Part shown: in pieces, positions 8,645-16,230 of the stretch
How positions within the stretch are numbered: position 1 is the first letter of the stretch
Layout: each line of letters begins with the position of its first letter
Assembly (NCBI GenBank): GCA_041736705.1
Contig: JBGSTC010000014.1
Location: 1-58,859, forward strand
DNA: 58,859 nt
Reading direction: 5' to 3'
From: GWE2-51-13 sp041736705
GTDB lineage: Bacteria > Bacillota_I > Bacilli_A > Erysipelotrichales > Erysipelotrichaceae
Program-made: the position numbers and the translations under genes
The notes under the pieces: generated by a model
The model's database searches: none
What the model was told of the DNA's origin: nothing
The model's input: only the letters and a program-made list of their open reading frames with translations

Positions 8645-8665
8645 GTCTCCTCCGTTCTGTACTAC

Positions 8666-8713
8666 TGTATTAAGTACCTAATACAATAATACACTAGATT
8701 TCCCTTCTGTCAA
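8666..8713 (-). promoter_or_regulatory. Promoter and GntR operator of the ytrABC-like operon
   Basis: Minus-strand -35 TTGACA (8708-8713), 16-bp spacer, -10 TATTAT (8686-8691). Immediately downstream is a perfect inverted repeat TGTATTA-N6-TAATACA (8666-8685) that covers the transcription start. Position and symmetry fit autorepression by the GntR protein at 8276-8644. Confidence 0.8.
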
Positions 8714-8721
8714 CACATAAA

Positions 8722-8750
8722 ATAAAAAAAGTGAGATTTATTTCTCACTT
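8722..8750 (-). terminator. Terminator after NuoE-like gene
   Basis: AAGTGAGA (8729-8736) pairs with TCTCACTT (8743-8750); the minus strand then reads TTTTTTTATTTTA. It overlaps the stop codon region of the NuoE-like gene. Confidence 0.85.
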
Positions 8751-9224
8751 GTATTTAATCAGGATGTCTTTGAACTTCTCCAAGGTCATCGCCCCGTACT
8801 GGTCGCTGTCGATATTGAGGTTGGGACCCTCCATGCATCGACGCAGGCAATGTTGGGTCTTCAGTTCGAACTTTTTGTCTTTGGTGGTCTGTCCCACCGA
8901 ACAATCCAGATACTTTTCGATGTCCTTGATGAGTTTGAAACTCTGGCGGTTCTCGCAGCGTTCCCCGTTACACATCAGGATCGTGTGCGTCGCGCTCTCC
9001 CCCAACAAGCTGGGGAAACGGCGGATCATCGATTTCAAGATCCCTTCGCTGGATTTCATGACCCGGGCGATCTCCAGGATTTCCTCGTTGGGGACGCATC
9101 CGAAAATCTTCTGCGTTTCCTTCAAGATGGTGATCAAGGTCCCTTGGTCGTTGGATGTGAAGGGTGTATCGTAATAATCAAGCATCCTTCTAAATTCGGA
9201 TTTCTGTTCTTCGCTCTTGATCAT
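8745..9224 (-). CDS. NuoE-like [2Fe-2S] thioredoxin-fold protein
   Basis: 159 residues. N-terminal helical part (KETQKIFGCVPNEEILEIARVM) resembles NuoE/HoxE/HndA. The cluster motif is CNGERC (near residues 85-90) and CLRRCMEGPN (near 125-134), giving Cx4C...Cx3C. Such subunits accept electrons from NADH dehydrogenase modules and are part of multimeric [FeFe]-hydrogenases. Here no NuoF-like flavoprotein is adjacent. Start overlaps the dehydrogenase stop as ATGA. The monomeric hydrogenase gene lies upstream on the same strand, separated by a terminator. Confidence 0.82.
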   Translation of the reverse strand: MIKSEEQKSEFRRMLDYYDTPFTSNDQGTLITILKETQKIFGCVPNEEILEIARVMKSSEGILKSMIRRFPSLLGESATHTILMCNGERCENRQSFKLIKDIEKYLDCSVGQTTKDKKFELKTQHCLRRCMEGPNLNIDSDQYGAMTLEKFKDILIKYK

Positions 9225-10138
9225 AAACGGTTCTCCGTTTCTTGCTTGTGGATGAATTTCTCCAGATTGCGAAGCGTCAGCTTCGCCAGCCTCTCTTTAC
9301 TGTATTGTCCGCTATAGGAGATGTGCGGGGAAACGACGCTGTTCTTCGCGTCCCACAGCGGGCTCTCCTGCGGTAATGGCTCGACCTCGAATACATCGAG
9401 GGCGCTATATCCGACCCTTCCCTCATTGAGCGCACAAGCCAGCGCACTTTCATCGATGATTCCGCCGCGACCGATATTGATGAGGGTCGCACCCGGTTTC
9501 ATCGCATCGATCAATTCGCGATGAAACAAGTTCTTACTTTCAGGATTGAGGGGTAGCGTCAGGATGAAGCAATCATAGTGTGAAATCCGATCCTTGAGAT
9601 CCTTAAGCGCGAACGTCGCATCGAAGTTTTCGACGCTTCGCCCATCCCGGTTGACCCCCGTGATCTTTACGTTGAACGGACGCATCCGTTTCGCGATTTC
9701 ATTTGCGATATCGCCGGTCCCCAGGATCAGGATTTCCTGGTCCTGCGCTTCTTTTACAGCACGGCTTTTCCAAACTTTGGCCGTTTGCATACGATAGACC
9801 TCGATCGCCTGTTTCAGCGAGATGAGCCAATGCATCACGACCCATTCCGCGATCGGTTGGCCATAGACGCCGCGGGCGTTACAAACGACCACGCCCATGT
9901 CCTTGAGTTTGGCAACGGGGATCTTATCATAGCCTGCGCTATTGAGTTGCAGGAACTTGAGGTTGACGAAAGGGGCGGGGTCGTGGGTGACGAAATAGTT
10001 GGAACCGATCATCAAATCGATTGTTTCCGGGTGTTCGATGGGTTCTTGGGTCGGCATTTGGATGTCGAAGCCATGTTTCTTCAATTCTTCTTCAAAGCCG
10101 ACCGGATAAGGCCGGGCATCGGAATAAAAAAGTTTCAT
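9221..10138 (-). CDS. D-2-hydroxyacid dehydrogenase family protein
   Basis: 305 residues. NAD-binding ILGTGDIANEIAKRM near 137-151; INIGRGGIIDE near 222-232 contains the catalytic Arg region, VFEVEPLPQESPLW near 255-268 the catalytic Glu, and SPHISYSG near 276-283 the catalytic His. NAD-reducing oxidation or reduction of a 2-keto acid such as pyruvate or glyoxylate is expected. GGAGGAG precedes ATG 10138. It is coupled to the NuoE-like gene downstream by a four-base overlap. Confidence 0.87.
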   Translation of the reverse strand: MKLFYSDARPYPVGFEEELKKHGFDIQMPTQEPIEHPETIDLMIGSNYFVTHDPAPFVNLKFLQLNSAGYDKIPVAKLKDMGVVVCNARGVYGQPIAEWVVMHWLISLKQAIEVYRMQTAKVWKSRAVKEAQDQEILILGTGDIANEIAKRMRPFNVKITGVNRDGRSVENFDATFALKDLKDRISHYDCFILTLPLNPESKNLFHRELIDAMKPGATLINIGRGGIIDESALACALNEGRVGYSALDVFEVEPLPQESPLWDAKNSVVSPHISYSGQYSKERLAKLTLRNLEKFIHKQETENRL

Positions 10139-10204
10139 TCAATTCTCCTCCACTTCAGTTATTCTACCATGTTTCTTTCTTCTTCATTCAATTGAAACGT
10201 GGTA

Positions 10205-10231
10205 GAAAAAAGAGAACGACTTGCGTTCTCT
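10205..10231 (-). terminator. Terminator after [FeFe]-hydrogenase gene
   Basis: AGAGAACG (10211-10218) pairs with CGTTCTCT (10224-10231); the minus strand continues with six T. Confidence 0.8.
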
Positions 10232-10243
10232 TTCCGTTATAAT

Positions 10244-11743
10244 TTAGAGGGACTCTTTCTTGAATTCATCGAAGGTCTTCAATGCGGTATTCTTGGAGGA
10301 TTGTCTGGCGAACGCCTGGACATGTCCGTTGGCTTTGTTTTGATTGACGATCGTACCGGCACCGCCGACACATCCGCCCGGGCAAGCCATCCCTTCCAAC
10401 AGATACCCGTTCTTCTTGCCGGCTTTCGCCAAGAGGATCATCTTGCGGCAGTTTGTTAGATTCTCAGCCCGCTCGATGGTGACCATGGCATCGGGATCCA
10501 TGCGACGGATGACGTTCTCGACGGCTTTGAGGACGCCCCCGCTCACGGCGAATCCCCGTCCGTCCATCGACGCGTCGTCGAGTTTACGACTGGGCGTCAG
10601 GGTTTGCAGTTCCAGGTTCTTCGCGTAGAACATCGCGCTCACCTCTTCGAAGGTCAGGACATAGTCGACATATTGATGCACATCGCCGTAGGTCGCTTCC
10701 AGTTTCTTGGCGGAACAGGGACCCACGAAGACGATCTTGGTGGCGGGGTGTTTGCGTTTGATGGCGCGCGCGGTCTCGATCATCGGCGACGACGAGGGAG
10801 AGACGCAGTAGTTCATGTCCTTCAATTCATTCATGGCCATCGTCGTCCAAGCCGGGCAACAGGAGGTCGCCAGGAAGGGTTGATCGTTGGGGACATGCTT
10901 CAGATAATGTTCGGCTTCTTCGACGGCAGTGATGTCCGCCCCGTAGGCGACTTCCTTGATGTCGGTGAACCCCAGTTGAAGCAAGCCTTCGATCACTTGG
11001 TCGGCCGAGACTTTGTCTCCGAACTGCCCGACGAACGCCGGGGCGATGATCGCCGAAACTTCTTCGTGGCTCTTGAAGGCATGGATGACCTGGTAGATTT
11101 CGCTCTTATCCATGATCGCCCCGAACGGACAGGAAACCATGCACATCCCGCAGGCGACGCATTTCTCTGTGATGATGACAGCACGGTCGATTTCATCCTT
11201 CGTGATCGCGTTGACGCCGCAGGCCGCGTTGCACGGACGTTCGTTCTTGGCGATGGAATTATACGGACACACATCGAAGCACTTACCGCACTTGATGCAT
11301 TTTTCCTGGTCGATGAAGGAATGTCCGTTCTGCATGCTTGTGGCGCCGACCGGACAGACCGAAATGCAGGGATGCGCCAGACAACCGTGGCAGGTATTGG
11401 TGACGAAGTAACTCTTCTCTTCGCAGGCTTCGCAGGCATGGGGGATGACTTTCAGGAGGTCGCGTGAGACCTGTTGGGTCCCCAACGAATCCAAGTCGAA
11501 ATCCTTCGTATAGCCGTCTTCGCTTAGATCGGAAAGATCCATGTTCATGGCGAGGCGGACGCGCGAGCGTACGATCGCCCGTTCACGTTCGACCGATTCG
11601 CGGTATTGCGGAATGTCCCCTTGGATGATCTGGTAGGGGATCTGTTCGATCTGTTCGATCGTCCAATCGTCATAGGCGGCTTTGGCCACCGTCTTAAACA
11701 CTTCCCTGCGCAGATACGTGATTGGTGTAGCGATCCCTCTCAT
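10244..11743 (-). CDS. Monomeric [FeFe]-hydrogenase
   Basis: 499 residues. H-cluster motifs in order: L1 TSCCPAW (near 298-304), L2 GPCSAKKLE (near 343-351) and L3 EGMACPGGCVGGAG (near 456-469). The L2 form GPCxAKK rather than MPCxxKxxE recalls the less-studied group B enzymes. Upstream lie ferredoxin-type Cys clusters: CEACEEK, CHGCLAHPCISVCP (near 115-130), CIKCGKCFDVCP and CVACGMCMVSCP. ATG 11743 follows GGGAGG; longer starts run into the promoter. It reduces protons or oxidises H2 with ferredoxin as partner. Confidence 0.93.
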   Translation of the reverse strand: MRGIATPITYLRREVFKTVAKAAYDDWTIEQIEQIPYQIIQGDIPQYRESVERERAIVRSRVRLAMNMDLSDLSEDGYTKDFDLDSLGTQQVSRDLLKVIPHACEACEEKSYFVTNTCHGCLAHPCISVCPVGATSMQNGHSFIDQEKCIKCGKCFDVCPYNSIAKNERPCNAACGVNAITKDEIDRAVIITEKCVACGMCMVSCPFGAIMDKSEIYQVIHAFKSHEEVSAIIAPAFVGQFGDKVSADQVIEGLLQLGFTDIKEVAYGADITAVEEAEHYLKHVPNDQPFLATSCCPAWTTMAMNELKDMNYCVSPSSSPMIETARAIKRKHPATKIVFVGPCSAKKLEATYGDVHQYVDYVLTFEEVSAMFYAKNLELQTLTPSRKLDDASMDGRGFAVSGGVLKAVENVIRRMDPDAMVTIERAENLTNCRKMILLAKAGKKNGYLLEGMACPGGCVGGAGTIVNQNKANGHVQAFARQSSKNTALKTFDEFKKESL

Positions 11744-11774
11744 AGTTGCCTCCCTTGTTACTGATTTCACATTA

Positions 11775-11802
11775 ATTATAGTCCAATCGGAATTGAAATC
11801 AA
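11775..11802 (-). promoter_or_regulatory. Promoter of the [FeFe]-hydrogenase
   Basis: -35 TTGATT (11797-11802), 16-bp spacer, -10 TATAAT (11775-11780) on the minus strand, about 32 bases upstream of the start codon. Confidence 0.7.
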
Positions 11803-11825
11803 GAAACAAAATGTAAAAGACTTTG

Positions 11826-11839
11826 TTAAAGCGGTTACA
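11826..11839. promoter_or_regulatory. Candidate CcpA cre site, hydrogenase/pentapeptide intergenic
   Basis: TGTAACCGCTTTAA on the minus strand matches the Bacillus cre consensus TGWAANCGNTNWCA in all but one position. Its centre is about 64 bp upstream of the inferred hydrogenase transcription start, a position seen in CcpA-activated genes, and it also overlaps the probable promoter region of the divergent pentapeptide gene. Confidence 0.45.
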
Positions 11840-11878
11840 ATTTATACTATACAATGACAGAACGGAGACTTATTTCAC

Positions 11879-12499
11879 ATGAAGAAGAAAAACCCGTATG
11901 AACTCTATCTTTCAACCGACCTTGAACCTTTCAACGACCGCTTTATTCAACCGAAATATCTGGATCAACGATTCGAAAACTTGGCGATCGCGGTCGCTTT
12001 CCCGGTCGAATTCAACGGATGCGTGTTTGAACGCTGTACGTTCAGCGGGGATTTCAAGAAATCCCAGTTCATCGATTGTAGGCTCGACCACTGCGACCTT
12101 TCAAACATCGATCTTGAGGGTAGCCGTTTCCATCGCATCAAGATGACGGGATGCAAAGGATTGGGTGTCCGTTTCTCGAAGTCCAAGGGACAATATGTCA
12201 CGATCGAGGAATCCATCCTGAACTACGGGGAATTCGCCGACGTGGACTTCCAGGACATGATCCTGAAGAAATGCGATTTCTCCCAGGGATCCTTCTTTAA
12301 CTCGAATCTTCAACGGATTCAACTTCAAGGAATCGACCTGAGTTCCACCGATTTCAGCGATACCCCGCTCTTCGGCTTGGACATCAGCGATTGTAAGATC
12401 GACCAGATCCGCATGAGCCCCAAGTGCCTGAAGGGATTGATCGTCAGCAGCGACCAGGCGATCGCGCTGGCGAGTCTATTGGGCATCGTCGTAAAGTAA
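11879..12499 (+). CDS. Pentapeptide-repeat protein
   Basis: 206 residues. From about residue 45 to 175 the chain has a five-residue periodicity with central Phe/Leu/Ile and small residues before it (CVFERCTFSGDFKKSQFIDC, then LDHCDLSNIDLEGSRF, later CDFSQGSFFNSNLQ and IDLSSTDFSD), the sign of a right-handed quadrilateral beta-helix. No signal peptide. The known DNA-mimicking Qnr proteins share the fold, but nothing here shows that function. Divergent from the hydrogenase gene. Confidence 0.82.
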   Translation: MKKKNPYELYLSTDLEPFNDRFIQPKYLDQRFENLAIAVAFPVEFNGCVFERCTFSGDFKKSQFIDCRLDHCDLSNIDLEGSRFHRIKMTGCKGLGVRFSKSKGQYVTIEESILNYGEFADVDFQDMILKKCDFSQGSFFNSNLQRIQLQGIDLSSTDFSDTPLFGLDISDCKIDQIRMSPKCLKGLIVSSDQAIALASLLGIVVK

Positions 12500-12613
12500 T
12501 CCTCTCCTTTCGTTATACGCCTCACGGGCTGAACTTGCAGGGGTGAGATGCGCTAAGTTCAACTCCGCCAAAAAGTGATATAATGGCAATTGTAAATGAA
12601 AGAAGGTATGACG

Positions 12614-14059
12614 ATGAATTTCCGATTCACCGATAAAAAGAGGGCGGGGCGAGACTTCGCGATTTCCCTGATGATGGTCGCGTTCACGACCCTGGTTTCC
12701 CTTTTCTTCAAATCGCTGGATTTCCAGGACGCGACCCTGACGATCACCTATCTTTTAGGTGTCATGGGTGTCGCAGCGCTGACCCACGGCAAATTCTTCG
12801 GCATCTTCGCTTCCTTTCTGAGCGTCCTCTCGTTCAACTTCTTCTTCACCCAACCGGTCTTCACCTTCTATATCAACCACCCGGATTACTTCGTCACTTT
12901 CATCGTCATGTTCGTGGCGTCCATCCTGATTTCTTCCTTAACCACCCGCTTGACGCACCAGACCGAACTTTCGAACCTCCGTCAGGAACGTCTTCGTTTA
13001 TTGGATGAAATCAACCGCTTGTTCATCCATTCCGTATCCATCCAGGATACATTGGGAAAGGTCGCCGACCTTTCCGCATCCTACTTCAAAGGCGAAGTGA
13101 AAATCGTCGTTTTGACCCAAGGCGGGCCGTTGTTGTTTAAGAGCGTCGTCCCGTTTGATATCGACGACGGCGAACCGACGATCATCACCCACCCCTTGAC
13201 GACGGAGAGCGAGATGTCCGGCAGTTTTTCACTGAAAACCCATCATCCCTTAACGGAAGAAACCGCGCAGTTCACCTTGAACGTGGCCAACCAGATTTCC
13301 GCGGCTCTTGAGAAAGAAGCGCTGCTGAGGACACAGACGCAAGCGCAGATCGAGATACGGGAACAGAAGCTTAGGAATAGTCTTTTGGGGGCGATTTCCC
13401 ATGACCTGCGTACCCCGTTGGCGACCATCATCGGTTCCACCGATACGATCATCGAGAATTACGACCAACTCAACGAACCGATCAAGAAAGAACTCCTCAC
13501 CAATATCCGCGACGATGCGGAATGGCTGATCGAATCGGTCGAAAACATCCTGAGTTTCACCCGGGTCGAAGACGGGAAGTTGAAGTTAAACAAGCAGATG
13601 GAATCGGTGGAGGATTTGTTCGGGGATTTGGTTTCGCACGTGGTCAGTACGGCGAAGCAGAAGTTCGTCCTGGATGTCCCCGACGAACTTCTCATGGTCC
13701 CCATGGATGGCGCCTTGATGGAGAAAGTATTGTTGAACCTGTTGAACAACGCGGTGAAGTATTCGCCGCAAAATAGCGAGATCACGCTTCGGGCGTATCG
13801 AAAAGGCAAGACCGCCGTGTTCGAAGTCAGCGACCACGGACTTGGGATCCCCAAGGAACACCACGAGAAGATCTTCGAACGTTTCTATAGCGGGGATGTG
13901 GGCTATCTGACCAAACGCAAAGGATTGGGTTTGGGATTATCGATCTGCAAGGCGATCGTCGAAGCCCACAACGGGTCGATCAGCGCCCATGACAATCCGC
14001 CTCAGGGTTCCCTGTTTCGCGTCGTGTTGCCACTGGATGGAGGGTTAAGCGATGAATGA
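12614..14059 (+). CDS. Short KdpD-like sensor histidine kinase
   Basis: 481 residues. The N-terminus is the four-helix DUF4118 membrane domain of KdpD (about residues 12-110). A GAF-like region follows (about 130-240), then HisKA with GAISHDLRTPLATIIGS near 255-271, N box LLNLLNNAVKYSP near 370-382, and G boxes SDHGLGIP and KGLGLGLSIC. The N-terminal KdpD and Usp domains of classical KdpD (over 350 residues) are absent. Start 12614 follows AGAAGGT; ATG 12596 would leave only a few bases after the TATAAT at 12579-12584. Overlaps the regulator gene by 8 bases. Confidence 0.9.
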   Translation: MNFRFTDKKRAGRDFAISLMMVAFTTLVSLFFKSLDFQDATLTITYLLGVMGVAALTHGKFFGIFASFLSVLSFNFFFTQPVFTFYINHPDYFVTFIVMFVASILISSLTTRLTHQTELSNLRQERLRLLDEINRLFIHSVSIQDTLGKVADLSASYFKGEVKIVVLTQGGPLLFKSVVPFDIDDGEPTIITHPLTTESEMSGSFSLKTHHPLTEETAQFTLNVANQISAALEKEALLRTQTQAQIEIREQKLRNSLLGAISHDLRTPLATIIGSTDTIIENYDQLNEPIKKELLTNIRDDAEWLIESVENILSFTRVEDGKLKLNKQMESVEDLFGDLVSHVVSTAKQKFVLDVPDELLMVPMDGALMEKVLLNLLNNAVKYSPQNSEITLRAYRKGKTAVFEVSDHGLGIPKEHHEKIFERFYSGDVGYLTKRKGLGLGLSICKAIVEAHNGSISAHDNPPQGSLFRVVLPLDGGLSDE

Positions 14060-14756
14060 GAAAATACTGATCGTGGAAGACGATCGTTCGATCCGCAGTT
14101 TCATGCGTGTTTTACTGACGGCGCAGAACTATCATGTGATCGAGGCGGAGGATGGCAACGGCGGGATCACCCTTGCCCTGTCCAACCAACCCGATGTCAT
14201 ATTATTGGACCTGGGCTTGCCCGATAACGACGGCTTGACGGTGATCCGTGAGATCCGTCCCCATGTGAATTCGTCCATCATCGTGGTGAGTGCACGGGGG
14301 AAAGAGAACGACAAGGTCAGCGCCTTGGATGAAGGCGCCGACGACTACCTCACCAAACCGTTCAATGCGCAGGAACTGCTGGCGCGCATACGCGTCGCCC
14401 TGCGGCATAAGAAAGCGGCGGCGGACACGAATGTCGAAGTTGAGGAATCTTTTATCTATAAGGACTTGACCGTCGATTTCGAACGACGCAAAGTACTCGT
14501 CAACCAACAGGAAGTCCATTTGACCCCCATCGAATATCAAGTGTTGAGTCTTTTGATCAAACATCAGGGCAAAGTCTTGACCTATCGTTTCATCGTCAAG
14601 GAAGTCTGGGGATCGGTCGCATTGGAGTCCGATACGCAGACCCTGCGGGTGACGATGGCGAACCTGCGCCGCAAGATCGAAGCCGATCCGGCACGCCCCC
14701 GCTACATCGTCACGGAGATCGGAATCGGCTATCGATTCTGCGAAGATCCATCTTAA
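14052..14756 (+). CDS. OmpR/KdpE-family response regulator
   Basis: 234 residues. Receiver domain 1-115 with acidic pair EDD near 8-10, phospho-acceptor Asp in VILLDLGLP near 49-57 and Lys in TKPF near 104-107; C-terminal winged helix from about 130 (LTPIEYQVLSLLIKHQGKVL, then QTLRVTMANLRRKIE and the wing GIGYRF). Closest in pattern to KdpE. The only potassium genes nearby are the Trk genes at 16.2-19.2 kb, so these are the natural candidate targets; kdpFABC is not in the window. Confidence 0.92.
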   Translation: MNEKILIVEDDRSIRSFMRVLLTAQNYHVIEAEDGNGGITLALSNQPDVILLDLGLPDNDGLTVIREIRPHVNSSIIVVSARGKENDKVSALDEGADDYLTKPFNAQELLARIRVALRHKKAAADTNVEVEESFIYKDLTVDFERRKVLVNQQEVHLTPIEYQVLSLLIKHQGKVLTYRFIVKEVWGSVALESDTQTLRVTMANLRRKIEADPARPRYIVTEIGIGYRFCEDPS

Positions 14757-14835
14757 CAACTTCTTTATATCACTTTTCGCTTCTTTACACTGTTTTTATA
14801 TCCCATTTCTTATAATACTTGCGGAAGGTGATTCG

Positions 14836-15174
14836 ATGACTGACAAATACGGAAGTTTACAGGAAATCTTGGGTAGAGCGGTGGAATACATCCAATCGGC
14901 GGATTTTCAAGGAGCGAAGGAACAACTCCAACTCGCTTTCGCCATCGATGTGAACGCCCCGCAGATCCATAACCTCTTAGGGATCATGTTTGAATTGAAA
15001 AACGACGAAGCGGTCGCGATGCGTCATTATCGTGCCGCGGCGAACCTTGACGGTACCTATCGTCCTGCGTTGGCGAACCTTTATCGCTTAGGTGAATTCG
15101 GACGCAAGAAAAACAACATCGATTACGGACTCGACGCTTTGAGTCTGAAGCAACGGATGGAGAATCAAAAATAA
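14836..15174 (+). CDS. Small TPR-like protein
   Basis: 112 residues. Two to three helix pairs with TPR spacing: LGRAVEYIQSADFQGAKEQLQLAFAID (residues about 10-36) and HNLLGIMFELKNDEAVAMRHYRAAANLD (about 43-70) followed by a capping helix. No signal peptide. A -10 TATAAT lies near 14812 and an AAGGTGAT site precedes ATG. Function unknown. Confidence 0.75.
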   Translation: MTDKYGSLQEILGRAVEYIQSADFQGAKEQLQLAFAIDVNAPQIHNLLGIMFELKNDEAVAMRHYRAAANLDGTYRPALANLYRLGEFGRKKNNIDYGLDALSLKQRMENQK

Positions 15175-15193
15175 CCGCGCAAGCGGTTTTTTT
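15174..15193 (+). terminator. Terminator after TPR gene
   Basis: ACCGC (15174-15178) pairs with GCGGT (15183-15187) around GCAA, followed by seven T. Confidence 0.85.
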
Positions 15194-15202
15194 GTGTTAC
15201 AC

Positions 15203-15225
15203 AAAAAAAACGGACATCGTCCGTT
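15203..15225 (-). terminator. Terminator of the Trk operon
   Basis: AACGGAC (15209-15215) pairs with GTCCGTT (15219-15225) around a 3-base loop; the minus strand continues with eight T. It ends the six-gene operon. Confidence 0.85.
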
Positions 15226-15715
15226 AGTAGAATATCGTCTTGCTTCTTCGCTCCAGGATCGCGATGTCCTGGAAAACGCCGAACCGGTCATGACCGAGTT
15301 TCTCATGGATCCCGACCAAGCGGAACCCGCAGGCTTCCTGTAACTTGATGCTTGCGTGGTTGCTTGCGAAGGTTTTCGAATACAATGTCCAGAACCCCGC
15401 CTTCTCGCTCGCTTCGATCGCATGCGTCAGCAACGCTTTCCCGATCCCCTTGCCTTGATGGTCATCGTCCACATAGATGCTGACTTCCGCGACCCCGCGA
15501 TAGGCAAAGCGGTCGGAGAAAGGTGACAAGGTACACCATCCGACGACGTCATCCGCTTCGCGCATCACGAAACGAAGCTCGGGGTGTTGCTTGGCGCTCC
15601 ACGATGAAAATTCCGGGCATCCCAGTAAAACGCTGGCGCCTCCGTGATCGATGGCTTGCGTATAGATGCGTGCGATGTCCTTCCAATCCGAATCCAACAT
15701 TTTTTCTATGTTCAT
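15224..15715 (-). CDS. Phosphinothricin-acetyltransferase-like GNAT enzyme
   Basis: 163 residues. The PAT/YncA subfamily pattern is clear: DWKDIARIYTQAIDHGGASV near 10-29, GWCTLSPFSDRFAYRGVAEVSIYV near 59-82, the acetyl-CoA loop HQGKGIGKALL near 86-96, and GFRLVGIHEKLG then FQDIAILERRS near the C-terminus. The family acetylates amines such as methionine sulfoximine or phosphinothricin. Last gene of the Trk operon, start overlapping the previous stop (ATGA); a link to potassium transport is not evident. Confidence 0.87.
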   Translation of the reverse strand: MNIEKMLDSDWKDIARIYTQAIDHGGASVLLGCPEFSSWSAKQHPELRFVMREADDVVGWCTLSPFSDRFAYRGVAEVSIYVDDDHQGKGIGKALLTHAIEASEKAGFWTLYSKTFASNHASIKLQEACGFRLVGIHEKLGHDRFGVFQDIAILERRSKTIFY

Positions 15716-16230
15716 TCCGTCTCATCCTCGCTCTGATGGCCGTGGACCCGCTTGGGTTTTACGGTATGGTAAAAGTATACACCAATCCCCAGAGTGAGAA
15801 AAGCCAGGAATCCGAAGACGATCACTTTCAGCGAATCGATCGGATGATCCGTCATTGAACCCGACCTGACGATCGTGATCGAAGAAGCATGCAGATCCAT
15901 CTCCCCGCCGTGTTCATCACAGGCGTTATAAAAGATTGCCGAAATGCGGATCGTATCCCCGGTATGATGGTAGTCGCCGAAATAGTTGATCTTCTTCGCT
16001 TCTTCAAGCGGGACATACACACCGATCGCATTGGTGCCGTCGTTGATGTTGACCCAAGCGAACTCGCCGCGCTCCATCACTTCGCCGATCGCTTCGGCTT
16101 CGATGGTCACGACCACCCCGTCCAATAGATTTGCGTTTTCAACCAACTCGTTGATCGTCCATTTCGAAGCATGGACGGGTAAAGTGAACAACATAAACAA
16201 GAAAACGAGGATTAAGCTCTTTTTAACCAT
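15712..16230 (-). CDS. Membrane-anchored OB-fold-like protein in the Trk operon
   Basis: 172 residues. Signal peptide to about VHA (residue 21), an extracytoplasmic domain of about 110 residues, and one transmembrane helix (KVIVFGFLAFLTLGIGVYFY, near 136-155) followed by a short basic and His/Glu-rich tail. The domain segment GVVVTIEAEAIGEVMERGEFAWVNINDG resembles tRNA-anti/OB-fold proteins of the cell surface. It overlaps the end of trkH by 19 bases. Function unknown. Confidence 0.6.
   Translation of the reverse strand: MVKKSLILVFLFMLFTLPVHASKWTINELVENANLLDGVVVTIEAEAIGEVMERGEFAWVNINDGTNAIGVYVPLEEAKKINYFGDYHHTGDTIRISAIFYNACDEHGGEMDLHASSITIVRSGSMTDHPIDSLKVIVFGFLAFLTLGIGVYFYHTVKPKRVHGHQSEDETE

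Noticed and set aside
10604..11467. Plus-strand open frame of 287 codons opposite the hydrogenase
   Set aside because: Antisense shadow; the hydrogenase frame has Cys motifs in the right order and a promoter.
12530..12561. Inverted repeat TGAACTT ... AAGTTCA before the KdpD-like gene
   Set aside because: 18-base loop and no T run; might be an operator but nothing supports a particular protein.
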